This document shows, piece by piece, positions 29,307-39,666 of a DNA stretch of 64,000 bases. The DNA is from Lysinibacillus sphaericus (lineage in GTDB: Bacteria; Bacillota; Bacilli; Bacillales_A; Planococcaceae). Position 1 is the stretch's first letter, and the number at the start of each line of letters is the position of its first letter. The position numbers and the translations under genes were made by a program. Where the stretch lies: positions 28,787 to 92,786 of the forward strand of contig NZ_SADV01000017.1 in NCBI RefSeq assembly GCF_006864135.1. Direction: 5' to 3'. The notes under the pieces were generated by a model. The model was not told the DNA's origin and ran no database searches. It worked only from the letters and a program-made list of their open reading frames with translations.

Positions 29307-30392
29307 CTAGTCATCCTTTGGTTTAGCAAAAATCATACGACCTGCTGATGTTTGAAGAACACTCGTTACGGTTACTGTAATTGCCTGTCCTATATAGCTA
29401 CGTCCCCCTTCAACAACGATCATTGTGCCGTCATCTAAATAGGCAACCCCTTGATTATGCTCTTTGCCATCTTTAATGACCATCACTTGCATATCCTCAC
29501 CTGGAATAACGACAGGCTTTACTGCATTTGCTAAATCATTAATATTCAGCACTTTAACGTGGTGGAGCTCACAAACTTTGTTCAGGTTAAAGTCGTTCGT
29601 AACAATTTGTGTATCGTGCCCCATTTTCTTTGCAAGGCGTACTAGTTTTAAATCAACCTCTTGAACATCCTCAAAGTCCTCTTCAGTAATCTGTACCTTC
29701 GTCATACGTTCATCTTGTAATTTCTTCAAAATATCTAAGCCACGGCGACCTCTTGTACGCTTTAATGTATCCGAAGAATCAGCAATATGCTGAAGCTCAG
29801 TAAGGACAAATTGAGGTACAACTAGAGTACCTTCTATAAAGCCTGTTTCAGAAATATCTGCAATACGACCATCAATAATAACACTAGTATCTAACAGTTT
29901 ATAGCTTCCTCGCGCTTCTTGAGGCTCTACACCTTCCGTTAATTTTTTCTTCGCATTATTACCACGTAATGTAAATAGCTGGATTAATTCATCTCGCTTT
30001 TTAAAGCCTACACGGAACCCTAAATAGCCGAGCACAAATGACAGTATTATTGGTAAAACCTTTGTAAATTTCGGTAAATCCATACTATCAATTGCAAATC
30101 CTAAGAAATAAGCTACGATTAGCCCGATAATAAGGCCAAGTGTACCAAATAATAAATCCCCAACAGGTACTTTAAATAGCACCTCTTCCATCCAACTAAG
30201 AAGCCTTACGAAGTAATCTGAAAAGGCAAACGATAGTGTAAACAGTAAAAGCGCTCCTAAAGCTACTGATACGTAGGGATTATCAAGCCAAGGATTAGAT
30301 GATAAATGAAGCAATTCGTATAATGGCGGTAAGAAAACAAGGCCTAATGCTCCTCCAATCAGTAAAAAAGCAATTTGAACAAATTTTTTCAT
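29307..30392 (-). CDS. yacL: PIN/TRAM-domain membrane protein (YacL)
   Basis: Integral membrane protein with a cytoplasmic nuclease-like domain, 361 residues. Four membrane segments (about 7-27, 41-60, 82-102, 111-130) are followed by a PIN domain (about 165-285) with acidic residues in LLDTSVIIDGRI and IVTNDFNLNKVC. A TRAM domain follows (about 295-357). Function is not established; a membrane RNase is the usual guess. In B. subtilis disA precedes this gene; here there is a 315-base gap instead. Confidence 0.93.
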   Translation of the reverse strand: MKKFVQIAFLLIGGALGLVFLPPLYELLHLSSNPWLDNPYVSVALGALLLFTLSFAFSDYFVRLLSWMEEVLFKVPVGDLLFGTLGLIIGLIVAYFLGFAIDSMDLPKFTKVLPIILSFVLGYLGFRVGFKKRDELIQLFTLRGNNAKKKLTEGVEPQEARGSYKLLDTSVIIDGRIADISETGFIEGTLVVPQFVLTELQHIADSSDTLKRTRGRRGLDILKKLQDERMTKVQITEEDFEDVQEVDLKLVRLAKKMGHDTQIVTNDFNLNKVCELHHVKVLNINDLANAVKPVVIPGEDMQVMVIKDGKEHNQGVAYLDDGTMIVVEGGRSYIGQAITVTVTSVLQTSAGRMIFAKPKDD

Positions 30393-30654
30393 AAACTGTC
30401 ACCTCCCATTTTTAATATATAATTATACATAGTTTACTGTAGAAAATCTTTTATGAACCCATCAAAGTCATTAATATCTCATCTTGTGATCGACCATTTC
30501 GATTCTAATGAAAGAGGAAAATCAATTATTGAAATCCTTCACACTCAAATTAGAAATGCTTAAGCATCTGCTGGACATTAAAGAAGCCTTTTCACAGACG
30601 TTATCTTAGACGCCGTTTCCCCCCTTAGAGTTTCCTACCTTCTATCTATGAATT
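30393..30654. other. Gene-free gap where disA would be expected
   Basis: This region contains no diadenylate cyclase remnant that I could recognise in either strand. A 36-codon plus-strand frame (30453-30563) exists but has no ribosome-binding site. The only solid signal is the radA terminator next to it. Confidence 0.6.
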
Positions 30655-30699
30655 ACAAAAAAATTAAAAGTGCATGTCAGAACATTGTCCAACATGCAC
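30655..30699 (-). terminator. Intrinsic terminator after radA
   Basis: Minus-strand GTGCATGT/ACATGCAC stem (30692-30699 with 30670-30677) followed by TTTTAATTTTTTT. Confidence 0.85.
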
Positions 30700-30707
30700 A
30701 AGCTTCT

Positions 30708-32084
30708 TTATAGCTCCCTAAAGCAAGCATTCAATGCATCCTTTATCGTTTCCACACCAACTATCTCAATACCTTGTGGGAAATCCCATCCACCTATATT
30801 CGAAGCCGGTATGAAGGCCCGTTTAAATCCGAGCTTTGCTGCCTCAATCACACGTTGTTCAATACGAGATACACGACGCACCTCGCCTGTCAAACCTACT
30901 TCCCCAATCAAGCAGTCCGTTGCTCTGACAGCCTGATCCTTAAAACTTGAAACGATGCTTGTCAACACAGCTAAATCAATTGCAGGCTCATCAAGTTTCA
31001 CGCCGCCAGCAACTTTAATATATGCATCCTGAGCCTGTAACATGAGGCCCATTCTCTTTTCAAGAACAGCCATAAGCAGTTGTACACGGTTTTGATCGAC
31101 ACCTGTTGCCATTCGTTTTGGATAATTAAAACTTGTTGGTGTTACAAGTGACTGAATTTCAACTAGAATTGGCCGTGTACCTTCCATTGAGGCTACGATT
31201 GTTGACCCTGCCGCTCCCTGTGAACGCTCCTGTAAGAACAACTCAGACGGGTTTAACACTTCCTTTAAGCCCCCCTGAAGCATTTCAAAAATAGCAATTT
31301 CATTCGTAGAGCCAAAACGGTTTTTTTGGCTGCGTAAAATACGGTGATTATGATGTCGTTCTCCTTCAAAATACAATACCGTATCAACCATATGCTCCAA
31401 TATACGTGGCCCTGCAATTTGTCCCTCTTTTGTTACATGTCCAACTAAGAAAATTGCAATTCCCTTTGTTTTTGCAATTCGCATAAGTTCTGCTGTACAT
31501 TCACGCACTTGTGATACACTACCAGGTGCACTCGTTACCTCCGGATGAAAAACAGTTTGAATAGAATCGACAATAACAAACTTTGGCTGCACATCGTCTA
31601 TGGTCTGATTTAAAAACTCTAAATTCGTCTCAGAATATATATACAGCTCCTGTGATACCACCCCTAAACGTTCTGCACGTAGCTTTGTTTGACGGATGGA
31701 TTCCTCACCAGAAATATAAAGCACACGATGCCCTTTATTCGAAAGTAACGCAGATACTTGTAATAACAACGTCGACTTCCCAATCCCAGGATCTCCCCCA
31801 ATTAATACAAGAGAACCCGGCACGATGCCTCCACCTAACACTCGGTTAAGCTCACCCATTTCTGTTACAACCCGTGATTCCTCAGCTGCTTCAATCTGCA
31901 TAATAGGGAGAGCCTTTTGGGTAACCGTAGCAGAATGTTGGAATGCACCACGTGGCCCTTTCGCGACCACCTCCACCTCTTCAACCATCTTATTCCATTC
32001 CCCACACCCTGGACATCTTCCCATCCATTTTGCGGATTCATAGCCGCAGCTTGAGCATACAAATTTTGTTTTTTTCTTCGCCAA
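30708..32084 (-). CDS. radA: DNA repair protein RadA
   Basis: RecA-like branch-migration helicase used in recombination and transformation, 458 residues. The N-terminal zinc finger CSSC...CPGC (about 10-27) is followed by Walker [10 protein letters not shown] (about 97-105), the RadA motif KNRFGS (about 253-258) and a Lon-protease-like C-terminal domain. The start is TTG at 32084, preceded by GAGGTGG. It is last gene of the ctsR-clpC-radA block, ending in a terminator. Confidence 0.97.
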   Translation of the reverse strand: MAKKKTKFVCSSCGYESAKWMGRCPGCGEWNKMVEEVEVVAKGPRGAFQHSATVTQKALPIMQIEAAEESRVVTEMGELNRVLGGGIVPGSLVLIGGDPGIGKSTLLLQVSALLSNKGHRVLYISGEESIRQTKLRAERLGVVSQELYIYSETNLEFLNQTIDDVQPKFVIVDSIQTVFHPEVTSAPGSVSQVRECTAELMRIAKTKGIAIFLVGHVTKEGQIAGPRILEHMVDTVLYFEGERHHNHRILRSQKNRFGSTNEIAIFEMLQGGLKEVLNPSELFLQERSQGAAGSTIVASMEGTRPILVEIQSLVTPTSFNYPKRMATGVDQNRVQLLMAVLEKRMGLMLQAQDAYIKVAGGVKLDEPAIDLAVLTSIVSSFKDQAVRATDCLIGEVGLTGEVRRVSRIEQRVIEAAKLGFKRAFIPASNIGGWDFPQGIEIVGVETIKDALNACFREL

Positions 32085-32132
32085 AATGCATCCACCTCGA
32101 ATATTTGTTCTTATATATATTGTACATTAATT

Positions 32133-32372
32133 TAAGCCTTGGCGTAATTGCGTCCGGATTTTAAATTGTGCCCGCGCAATTTATTCCTTTTAAAATCCGT
32201 GACATCCGCCGGAGGCTTTGGGCCAACGTGATGTTGGTCACTCAGTCGTTGCCACAGGATGTGCCACTCTTACACTGAGTTCCTCTATTTCAGTAGGTGT
32301 TTGGATACCCTCTAAAAAGGAATCACATTTGCATTCATCTCACCACCTTCAGAGGTGGGAGTCTTCTTCTAA
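32133..32372. repeat. Composite structured repeat, copy C, between clpC and radA
   Basis: Module 1 without its two inner hairpins; the closing stem is GGATTTTAAA/TTTAAAATCC (32156-32165 with 32188-32197). Module 2 follows (GGCCAAC/GTTGGTC, then ACTCAGT...ACTGAGT), then a TTCAGTAGGTGTTTGGA piece and a CACCT/AGGTG hairpin near 32341-32360. The uninterrupted GTAATTGCGTCCGG here shows where copy B received an insert. Confidence 0.75.
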
Positions 32373-32378
32373 ATGACG

Positions 32379-32420
32379 ATAAAAAAGAACAGCTTGGCAC
32401 TATAGCCTGGCTGTTCTTTT
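32379..32420 (-). terminator. Intrinsic terminator after clpC
   Basis: Minus-strand AAAAGAACAGC/GCTGTTCTTTT stem (32410-32420 with 32383-32393) followed by TT, about 50 bases after the clpC stop. The run before radA means radA probably has its own promoter. Confidence 0.85.
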
Positions 32421-32472
32421 CAAATAAACATTTAATGGGCAGATGAGGGATGAAAGCCCCCACTGTTGAAGA

Positions 32473-34914
32473 TTATTTAGAAGTAGAAACTTCCTCTTTT
32501 TTCTTCACAACAAACTCTTCATTCACGTAATCAATGATAACTTGATTACCCTTCTCTACATTGCCTTTCAGCAGTTCTTCCGATAAACGGTCTTCTACTT
32601 GTTTTTGCAACGAACGACGTAGTGGGCGAGCACCGTATTGAGGATCGTAGCCTTCCTCTGAAATTTTCTCGAGTGCCGAATCCGTTAACTCTAACGAAAT
32701 GTCTTGCTCTTTCAGACGTTTTGTTAAAGCATTCCCCATCATTGCGACGATTTCTTTTAAATGTTCTTTTTCTAGTGAGTGGAAGACAATCATTTCGTCG
32801 ATACGGTTTAAGAACTCTGGACGGAATGCTTTTTTCAATTCCTCGAGCATTGTACCCTTCATATCTTTATACTTCGTATCCGTACCACCTACATTAAAGC
32901 CAAGGTTTTTCTGATATTTTAAAGCATCTGCACCGACGTTTGATGTCATAATAACAACGGTATTGCGGAAATCGACCACTCGACCCTTAGAATCTGTTAA
33001 ACGGCCATCTTCAAGTACTTGAAGTAAGATATTGAAAACATCTGGATGAGCCTTCTCAATTTCATCTAGTAATACTACTGAATACGGTTTACGACGAACC
33101 TTTTCTGTTAGTTGACCGCCATCATCAAAACCTACATAGCCTGGAGGTGAACCAACTAAACGTGAAGTCGAATGTTTTTCCATGTACTCAGACATATCAA
33201 CGCGAATCATTGCATCCTCATCGCCAAACATAACCTCAGCTAGTGCTCTTGCAAGCTCTGTTTTACCAACCCCTGTAGGGCCTAAGAAAATAAATGAGCC
33301 AATTGGTCGTTTCGGATCTTTCAAACCAGCTCTTGCACGACGTATTGCACGAGAAATTGCCTCTACTGCTTCTCCTTGACCTACAACCCGTTTGTGCAAC
33401 TCTTCTTCAAGTTGTAATAACTTAGAAGATTCTTCTGACGCAATTTTCGAAACTGGAATTCCAGTCCACATAGATACTACCGCTGCTACATCATCCACTG
33501 TCACTTTTGACTCGGCTTTACCCTGTTCTTCCTTCCAATTTTTTCTTGTAGTTTCGATTTCATCTTTTAGCTTTTGCTCTGTATCTCTTAATGATGCTGC
33601 CTTTTCAAATTCTTGGCCTGAGACGGCTGCATTCTTTTCAGAGCGCACATTTTCAAGCTTATCTTCAAGTGCCTTTAAGTTTGGTGGCACTGCGAATGAA
33701 CGTAAGCGGACTTTAGAACCGGCTTCATCGATTAAGTCAATCGCCTTATCTGGTAAGAAACGATCAGAAATATATCGATCACTCATTTTTGCTGCCGCTT
33801 CAATTGCTTCATCGGTGATTTTCACACGGTGATGTGCTTCATAACGATCGCGTAAGCCTTGAATAATTTGAATCGCTTCTTCTACAGTTGGTTCATCAAC
33901 TTGAATTGGTTGGAAACGACGCTCTAATGCCGCGTCCTTCTCAATATATTTGCGATACTCATCTAGTGTCGTTGCACCAATACATTGAAGCTCGCCACGT
34001 GCTAAAGATGGTTTTAAAATATTTGATGCATCTATGGCACCTTCTGCACCACCTGCACCGATCAATGTGTGCAATTCATCGATGAATAAAATAACATTTC
34101 CTGCTTGGCGAATTTCATCCATTACCTTTTTCAAGCGGTCCTCAAATTCACCACGATATTTTGTTCCAGCAACAACTGTCCCCATATCAAGCGTCATAAC
34201 ACGTTTATCTCGAAGAATTTCTGGGACTTCATTATTAATAATTTGCTGTGCCAAGCCTTCAGCAATAGCTGTTTTACCAACACCTGGCTCCCCGATTAAT
34301 ACAGGGTTATTTTTTGTACGACGTGACAGAACCTCAATAACACGTGTAATTTCCTTGCTTCGACCAATGACTGGATCTAAAGTGCCTTCACGAGCAATTT
34401 GCGTTAAATCACGCGCAAGGCTATCTAATGTAGGTGTATTGGCAGCCTGTGCAGCTTGTTGACCAGATTGAGCATTATCGTTATTGCCTAATAACAATAG
34501 CACTTGCTGACGAGCCTTATTCAATCCGACACCAGCATTATTTAATACACGGGCCGCTATACCTTCACCTTCACGAATAAGCGCTAATAGTAAATGCTCT
34601 GTGCCGATATAGGAATGACCTAATTTACGTGATTCATCGACTGATAGTTCTATTACCTTTTTAGCACGAGGTGTGTAGTGGACAATTGGACCAACATCTT
34701 CTTTACCTTTCCCTACAAGCTCTTCAATACCTGATTCAATCATTTGAGGACTAATATCAATGGCTTCTAATGCTTTTGCAGCAATACCGCCACCTTCACG
34801 GATAAGCCCTAATAGAATATGCTCTGTTCCAATTGATTCGTGTTTCCAACGAATTGCCTCTTCTTGTGCAAGCTGTAATACTTTTTGCGCGCGTTGTGTA
34901 AAACGATTAAACAT
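32473..34914 (-). CDS. clpC: ATP-dependent Clp protease ATPase subunit ClpC
   Basis: Hexameric AAA+ unfoldase that feeds ClpP, 813 residues. Order: N-domain repeats (1 to about 145), first ATPase domain with GEPGVGKTA (about 207-215), UVR-type coiled middle domain (about 415-465), second ATPase domain with GPTGVGKTE (about 545-553) and a C-terminal D2-small domain. The ATG at 34914 overlaps the mcsB stop region; a TTG one codon earlier is possible. Works with McsB, which marks substrates by arginine phosphorylation, and is repressed by CtsR. Confidence 0.98.
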   Translation of the reverse strand: MFNRFTQRAQKVLQLAQEEAIRWKHESIGTEHILLGLIREGGGIAAKALEAIDISPQMIESGIEELVGKGKEDVGPIVHYTPRAKKVIELSVDESRKLGHSYIGTEHLLLALIREGEGIAARVLNNAGVGLNKARQQVLLLLGNNDNAQSGQQAAQAANTPTLDSLARDLTQIAREGTLDPVIGRSKEITRVIEVLSRRTKNNPVLIGEPGVGKTAIAEGLAQQIINNEVPEILRDKRVMTLDMGTVVAGTKYRGEFEDRLKKVMDEIRQAGNVILFIDELHTLIGAGGAEGAIDASNILKPSLARGELQCIGATTLDEYRKYIEKDAALERRFQPIQVDEPTVEEAIQIIQGLRDRYEAHHRVKITDEAIEAAAKMSDRYISDRFLPDKAIDLIDEAGSKVRLRSFAVPPNLKALEDKLENVRSEKNAAVSGQEFEKAASLRDTEQKLKDEIETTRKNWKEEQGKAESKVTVDDVAAVVSMWTGIPVSKIASEESSKLLQLEEELHKRVVGQGEAVEAISRAIRRARAGLKDPKRPIGSFIFLGPTGVGKTELARALAEVMFGDEDAMIRVDMSEYMEKHSTSRLVGSPPGYVGFDDGGQLTEKVRRKPYSVVLLDEIEKAHPDVFNILLQVLEDGRLTDSKGRVVDFRNTVVIMTSNVGADALKYQKNLGFNVGGTDTKYKDMKGTMLEELKKAFRPEFLNRIDEMIVFHSLEKEHLKEIVAMMGNALTKRLKEQDISLELTDSALEKISEEGYDPQYGARPLRRSLQKQVEDRLSEELLKGNVEKGNQVIIDYVNEEFVVKKKEEVSTSK

Positions 34915-36013
34915 CAAATGAATCCTCTCCTTTTCTCCGAATAATAGGCTTACTCATATTTTCTCGAGATAGTGCCTCACGAAGCATTTCCGCTCGTACG
35001 CGATCTCGCTCAGTAGGTGGCAAAACGTCACCTGCGTAATTCTGTAAAAATCCAGGTTGCATACTAACTACGCATTCGTTTAATTTAGTCGCTTTAATAC
35101 CTTCAATTAACCGTAAATCTACTCCTAAACGAACATTGGAAAGACAGGTAGCAGCTTCCTCACTCGTTAAAATTCGAGCATGTGTTAATGTCCCTAAAGC
35201 GCGGTATACCCGGTCTTCTAAGGCAAGCTCTGCTTTTTCCATTAACTTACCTCTTGCATGTCGTTCTTTTTGAATTATTTTTTCAGCGACACTTTGGATA
35301 TCGGCTATAATATCATCCTCTGTTTTCCCTAGTGTAATCTGATTTGACACTTGGTAAACATTCCCTATATTTTCACTACCCTCCCCATATATTCCTCTTA
35401 CCGTCATTCCTAATCGTGTCATCGCATTAATAATTTGATTCATCTGACCCGTAAGTGTAAGGGCAGGCAGGTGCATCATGACAGATGCTCGTAAACCAGT
35501 ACCAATATTTGTTGGACAACTTGTTAAATAACCAAATGTATCTCGAAATGCGTAAGGCAAAGCTTTCTCTAAGGTACGATCAATTTTATTGGCTTGCTCG
35601 TATGCCTTTTGAAGTTGAAAACTCGCTGTCATACATTGAATGCGTAAATGGTCTTCTTCGTTCACCATAATGCTAGTTGATTCTTCATCAGATAAGAGCA
35701 TAGAGCCAACTCGCTCTTTTTTTGCAAGCTGAGGACTAATCAAGTGCTTTTCCACAAGTATTTGACGCTGTAAAGACGTTAAGTCTTTAATAGCAAAATA
35801 TGAATAATTTTCTCGAAGTTCTGTACTATCCTTGATTGCATGTGTAACTGCCTGTTCCACCTGTAATGCTTCATCCTCTGTAAAGGCTAATGGAAAACGA
35901 TAACCATCTAAATTTCGAGCAAGGCGAATGCGTGTACTTATGACAATATCTGAATAATCGTCCTCTACACTCATCCATATCGGTGTAGCACGCTCTAAAA
36001 ATGACTCAATCAT
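34907..36013 (-). CDS. mcsB: Protein-arginine kinase McsB
   Basis: Phosphagen-kinase-fold enzyme that phosphorylates arginines on proteins, marking them for ClpCP, 368 residues. Nucleotide-binding arginines are in STRIRLARN (about 27-35), with [18 protein letters not shown] (about 160-177) and [17 protein letters not shown] later. ATG at 36013 shares a base with the mcsA stop (TGATG), matching the B. subtilis N-terminus in length. It lies in the ctsR-mcsA-mcsB-clpC operon and is activated by McsA. Confidence 0.97.
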   Translation of the reverse strand: MIESFLERATPIWMSVEDDYSDIVISTRIRLARNLDGYRFPLAFTEDEALQVEQAVTHAIKDSTELRENYSYFAIKDLTSLQRQILVEKHLISPQLAKKERVGSMLLSDEESTSIMVNEEDHLRIQCMTASFQLQKAYEQANKIDRTLEKALPYAFRDTFGYLTSCPTNIGTGLRASVMMHLPALTLTGQMNQIINAMTRLGMTVRGIYGEGSENIGNVYQVSNQITLGKTEDDIIADIQSVAEKIIQKERHARGKLMEKAELALEDRVYRALGTLTHARILTSEEAATCLSNVRLGVDLRLIEGIKATKLNECVVSMQPGFLQNYAGDVLPPTERDRVRAEMLREALSRENMSKPIIRRKGEDSFDV

Positions 36014-36561
36014 CACGACACATCACCACCTTCAAATTGTAGCTGCTTCTCAAGTTCCTTCGCTTCATCACGAAGCTTTGCGGCCTCTTCAAATTGTTCT
36101 TCATCTACAGCAATCTTCATACGTTTACGAATATCTTCAATTTGCTTTTTGATAACATAGACATTGTTTCGGGCACCGGGCATTTTTCCTATATGTTGAG
36201 GACCAGCCTGTATACGGTTAAAGAGCTTCGGTAAGTGTTCACTAAAGGTGTCATAGCAGCTAGGGCATCCAAATTTACCTTCTTTTAAAAATTGTTTATA
36301 CGTAAATCCACATTGTGGGCATGTTTGCGGTTGTGGTGGTGCCTGCTGTTTTTCACCCACTTGTTGTTGCTGCCATGTAGGAGAGCCAAACCAATTGGAT
36401 AATAGCTGCTGAATAGATATTGGCTCCTGCTTAAATTCAGCATGAAATGGATGGAACTGCGAGGCACAGACGTCACAATAATGATGCTCTACTTTTTGAC
36501 CATTTTGAACTTGTGTTACGGTAACTGTCGCATTACGCTGCTTACAATGTTCGCATATCAT
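36013..36561 (-). CDS. mcsA: McsA, zinc-binding activator of McsB
   Basis: Activator of the arginine kinase, 182 residues. Four CxxC motifs (CEHC, CDVC, CPQC, CPSC) form two zinc-binding units, and a UVR coiled coil lies near the C-terminus (about 138-175, EEQFEEAAKLRDEAK). The first residues MICEHCKQR match B. subtilis MICQECHER, so the ATG at 36561 was preferred over the GTG and ATG upstream. AGAGGTG is six bases before it. Stop overlaps mcsB. Confidence 0.95.
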   Translation of the reverse strand: MICEHCKQRNATVTVTQVQNGQKVEHHYCDVCASQFHPFHAEFKQEPISIQQLLSNWFGSPTWQQQQVGEKQQAPPQPQTCPQCGFTYKQFLKEGKFGCPSCYDTFSEHLPKLFNRIQAGPQHIGKMPGARNNVYVIKKQIEDIRKRMKIAVDEEQFEEAAKLRDEAKELEKQLQFEGGDVS

Positions 36562-36575
36562 TCCCATCACCTCTT

Positions 36576-37046
36576 TTATTTTTGCCGTTCATATTTAATC
36601 GTTGTTAGCATCGCTTGTAAAATTCTTGCTCGAATGATATCCCGTAACGGGAGTTGCAAATCGATCGTTGAGCGATCAACTGCTGCTAACATTAATTTCG
36701 CTTCTCGCTTTGAAATTACCTGCTCATCAATTAGTCGATACACTAAATCTTCTGCCATTGTTTGCGATGCCCCACCTTCTATTTGCGCGAGGACATCATC
36801 GATCAAATCAATTTGTGAATTCGCGCGGACACGTAAAATTCGAATGTATCCACCACCACCACGTTTACTTTCAACAAGGTAACCTCTTTCGACAGTAAAT
36901 CTAGTATTGATTACATAATTTATTTGTGAGGGCACGCATTGAAATTTATCTGCGATTTCACTACGTTTTATTTCAATATGCCCTTCTCCAGCTAATTCAA
37001 GCACTTGCTTCAAGTAGCCTTCTATGATGTCTGATATATTACGCAT
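36576..37046 (-). CDS. ctsR: Transcriptional repressor CtsR
   Basis: Class III heat-shock repressor, 156 residues. The N-terminal winged helix contains EIADKFQCVPSQINYVIN in pieces (about 29-46), and the glycine-rich heat-sensing loop is RGGGGYIRI (about 62-70). The C-terminal dimerisation domain ends MLTTIKYERQK. First gene of ctsR-mcsA-mcsB-clpC. A perfect CtsR operator overlaps its own promoter region, so it is autoregulated; McsB/ClpCP control of its level follows from family knowledge. Confidence 0.98.
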   Translation of the reverse strand: MRNISDIIEGYLKQVLELAGEGHIEIKRSEIADKFQCVPSQINYVINTRFTVERGYLVESKRGGGGYIRILRVRANSQIDLIDDVLAQIEGGASQTMAEDLVYRLIDEQVISKREAKLMLAAVDRSTIDLQLPLRDIIRARILQAMLTTIKYERQK

Positions 37047-37077
37047 TTTAGGAATACACCTCGCTTACTTCACTGAC

Positions 37078-37136
37078 TTTGACTATCTTTGACTTTCTTT
37101 GAGTATATTATACAAAACGCTTGAAAATAATTGCAA
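37078..37136 (-). promoter_or_regulatory. ctsR promoter with CtsR operator
   Basis: Minus-strand TTGCAA (37131-37136), an 18-base spacer and TATAAT (37107-37112) form the promoter. AGTCAAAGATAGTCAAA (37078-37094) matches the CtsR heptad consensus RGTCAAANANRGTCAAA exactly, and a further CTCAAAG heptad sits just upstream, so up to three tandem heptads overlap the start of transcription. Confidence 0.92.
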
Positions 37137-37154
37137 TTAATTCGCACTTAGAAA

Positions 37155-37390
37155 AAATCAATTATGCCTATGCCGAGGAATAATTGCGTCCGGAATCGGC
37201 TTTGTGGTTAGGCCAGCAGGATGCTTTTTGCGCGAAAGCGTAGCGTCAGTAGCTTGATGCAGGTCAGTTAGCCGTTATCGCATGGAAGCGATGATTTTAG
37301 GCTAACATCCTTTATTAACCTCCTTTGCGATTGACATCTGCCAGAGGCTTAACTTATTTCAGCGGATATTTGGACAACCGCTGAAAAATA
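37155..37390. repeat. Composite structured repeat, copy D, upstream of ctsR
   Basis: Module 1 with GTTAGCC/GGCTAAC enclosing ATCGC/GCGAT, plus a CTTATTTCAGCGG/CCGCTGAAAAATAAG hairpin (about 37348-37392). The CCAGCAGGATGC-AGGTC string is interrupted by 31 bases (37225-37255) with GATGC on both sides (37220-37224 and 37256-37260): an insertion with a 5-bp target duplication. The outer closing stem is more diverged than in other copies. Confidence 0.8.
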
Positions 37391-37424
37391 AGTTTCTTAG
37401 TTATAAGGTACCCTTTTCAGCTAT

Positions 37425-37464
37425 AGAAAAAACGCAAGCATATGCAACTAGCATATACTTGCGT
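37425..37464. terminator. Terminator after the DUF4870 gene
   Basis: ACGCAAGCATATGC/GCATATACTTGCGT stem (37432-37445 with 37451-37464), followed by TTTTTTCT on the minus strand. Confidence 0.85.
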
Positions 37465-37473
37465 CTATAAAAA

Positions 37474-37779
37474 TTATACCCATCGACCAACTATTGGATA
37501 ACGCCAAGGCTCATCAGATAGAGCCTTCACAATACCGATAATTGGCGCAATAAAATACATGATACCAAAAACAATTAAGAACGGTATACCAATAAGTAGG
37601 AAGCTTAAAATCCCCGAAATTGTCATTAATACCCCCATCACAACTTGGAACAATAAGGCTTGCACGGAAATACTTTTTACCTCTTCATCTGAGCTAATTA
37701 AGAAAAATATAATCGGTACTAACCATGGCGCAAAAAACGCACTTGCGTGTATGATTACCTTAGACCATTTAGTTTCCAT
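37474..37779 (-). CDS. DUF4870-family small membrane protein
   Basis: Unknown-function membrane protein, 101 residues. Two or three hydrophobic segments (about 8-28, 41-64, 66-86) and the family-like strings VQALLFQV and IVKALSDEPWRYP point to DUF4870. GGAAGG lies ten bases before the ATG. It is a single gene with its own terminator, transcribed away from the plus-strand methyltransferase gene. No function is assigned. Confidence 0.8.
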   Translation of the reverse strand: METKWSKVIIHASAFFAPWLVPIIFFLISSDEEVKSISVQALLFQVVMGVLMTISGILSFLLIGIPFLIVFGIMYFIAPIIGIVKALSDEPWRYPIVGRWV

Positions 37780-37898
37780 TTATACCAATCCTTCCATTTA
37801 ATTTTTTATTTTATGTACTACTATTTACGGACCTATCCCTTAAATAGTTTCAAATATAAATTGGATTTTAAAATTTTTTGAAAGGCATGTGATAACCG

Positions 37899-38585
37899 AT
37901 GGAATTTAATAACAAACTTGCAAACGAATACGAAAAAGGTATTCGTCGCACGCTCCCTAGCTATGATGCAATGCTACGTTTGACACAAACCTTTTACCAA
38001 TCTGCGTTACATGAAACAGCTGAATTTTTAGTAGTTGGCTCTGGAAGCGGCAATGAGATTTTACAGCTTGCTGAGAAAAGTCCTCATTGGTCATTTGTTG
38101 GTATAGATCCGTCAGAAGCGATGCTACAAATCGCTGGTGAACGTTTAAAATCTCTACCTAATAATATTTCTTTATATCAAGGAACTATACTGGATACTCA
38201 GTTACCTGCAGTGAAGTTTGATGCAGCAAGCTGTGTATTAGTACTTCACTTTATACAAGATGATCAAAAGAAGCTTGCAACATTAAAAGAAATAGCGAAT
38301 AATTTAAAGCCTGGTGCTCCCTTTGTCCTCGTCTCAAAATATGGGCAGCAAGGTTCCTTGGAAACTGAGCTACAATTTGATTTATGGCGTGCTTATTGGC
38401 TACAGCATACAAAGCTAACACCATCGGAAGTAGCGGAAATGGAGAAATCCATACGTTCTCTTTCATTTATGCGTGAAGAGGACATTTTATCACTATTACA
38501 GCAGGCAGGCTTTACAAAACCATCTAGATTCTTTGCGACTACTTTATTTGGTGGTTGGATATGTTATAAAGAAAGTTTGTTGTGA
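37899..38585 (+). CDS. Class I SAM-dependent methyltransferase
   Basis: Small-molecule-type methyltransferase, 228 residues. Motif I is FLVVGSGSGNEI (about 44-55), the ribose-binding acidic residue is in VGIDPSEAML (about 68-77), and a post-motif region SCVLVLHFI follows. The overall pattern resembles CmoA/UbiE-like proteins, but the substrate cannot be named. AAAGG lies rather far from the ATG. It is 49 bases upstream of the CorA-type gene on the same strand, so the two may be cotranscribed. Confidence 0.8.
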   Translation: MEFNNKLANEYEKGIRRTLPSYDAMLRLTQTFYQSALHETAEFLVVGSGSGNEILQLAEKSPHWSFVGIDPSEAMLQIAGERLKSLPNNISLYQGTILDTQLPAVKFDAASCVLVLHFIQDDQKKLATLKEIANNLKPGAPFVLVSKYGQQGSLETELQFDLWRAYWLQHTKLTPSEVAEMEKSIRSLSFMREEDILSLLQQAGFTKPSRFFATTLFGGWICYKESLL

Positions 38586-38634
38586 AGATATATACACCTG
38601 TTAAGATATAATTAACAGAATTGAGGTGAATGCT

Positions 38635-39594
38635 GTGATACGTACAATTGGCATTACAAAAGACCAAAAGCTTATAAAGGATTTTCCGCTTGAAGATATA
38701 CACAAAAACGAATTTGAATGGTACTGGGTCGATTTTAATTGTCCGACCGATGAGGAAGAACTACTGTTAGATACATTTTTCCATTTCCACCCACTTGCTA
38801 TAGAAGATTGTTTAATGCGTTTACAGCGGCCAAAGCTCGATTTTTATGATGATTTCCATTTCTTTGTTATCCAAAGAGTTAACGAAGAATTAACAGCTGA
38901 AGAAGTAAACATTTTTGTTTCTAATAAATTTATTGTCACATTTCATAAAAATTCAGCACCGGAGATAGATCGAGTACAAATGATGTTAGAAAAACAGCCA
39001 AAGAATTGGGAACGTGGCACAATATATTTAACATACCAGGTAATCGATAAAATCGTTGATAACTATTTCCCACTTGTCTATAAGATTGAGGATCATTTAA
39101 ATGCACTAGAAGATGAGCTTACCTATCAAAGTAACCTCAACGCTATGAAAATTGTGTTTGAATTCCGTAGTGATTTGCTTGATCTACGTCGCACCATATT
39201 ACCAATGCGTGATCTATTATATCGTATCCTTAACTCTTACCGATTTTCACTAAATAAATCAGAACGAGCTTATTTCGGAGATATTTACGATCATCTGCTT
39301 AAACTCACCGAAATGATCGAATCCAACCGTGAGCTCACTGCAGATATGCGTGATAGCTATATGGCGATGAGCTCTAGTCGCATGAATGGCATTATGATGA
39401 CCTTAACAATTGTTTCAACAATCTTTATTCCGCTAACATTTATTGCCGGTGTTTATGGAATGAATTTCGAATATATGCCAGAGCTACACGGGAGATTTAG
39501 CTACTTTATCGTACTCGGAATTATGATTTTTATCGCTTTATTTATGCTGGCAGTCTTTAAGCTTAAAGGCTGGTTCAAATTATTTAAACCTTAA
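38635..39594 (+). CDS. CorA-family magnesium/cobalt transporter
   Basis: Pentameric divalent cation channel, 319 residues. A large cytoplasmic domain of long helices (1 to about 255) is followed by two C-terminal membrane spans (about 262-281 and 293-313), with the pore signature YGMNFEYMP between them. The start is GTG at 38635, six bases after GAGGTG, giving MIRTIGITKD, close to the B. subtilis YfjQ N-terminus. A GTG three codons earlier lies in the ribosome-binding site. It probably imports magnesium. A terminator follows. Confidence 0.92.
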   Translation: MIRTIGITKDQKLIKDFPLEDIHKNEFEWYWVDFNCPTDEEELLLDTFFHFHPLAIEDCLMRLQRPKLDFYDDFHFFVIQRVNEELTAEEVNIFVSNKFIVTFHKNSAPEIDRVQMMLEKQPKNWERGTIYLTYQVIDKIVDNYFPLVYKIEDHLNALEDELTYQSNLNAMKIVFEFRSDLLDLRRTILPMRDLLYRILNSYRFSLNKSERAYFGDIYDHLLKLTEMIESNRELTADMRDSYMAMSSSRMNGIMMTLTIVSTIFIPLTFIAGVYGMNFEYMPELHGRFSYFIVLGIMIFIALFMLAVFKLKGWFKLFKP

Positions 39595-39628
39595 TTCCTG
39601 CGCAAAGCGTTTACTCGGACAACATACT

Positions 39629-39664
39629 AAAGGCACCTGAGATTTTTCTAAGGTGCCTTTCCAC
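39629..39664. terminator. Bidirectional terminator between converging genes
   Basis: AAAGGCACCT/AGGTGCCTTT (39629-39638 with 39651-39660) lies between the CorA-type gene and the minus-strand small membrane gene. Confidence 0.85.
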
Positions 39665-39666
39665 TG

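Noticed and set aside
30453..30563. 36-codon plus-strand frame in the disA gap
   Set aside because: Protein-like at a glance (HFDSNERGKSIIEIL), but no ribosome-binding site and no recognised family; not enough to call a gene or a disA remnant.
33392..33832. 146-codon plus-strand frame inside clpC
   Set aside because: Antisense shadow of clpC with Ser-rich composition caused by the opposite strand.
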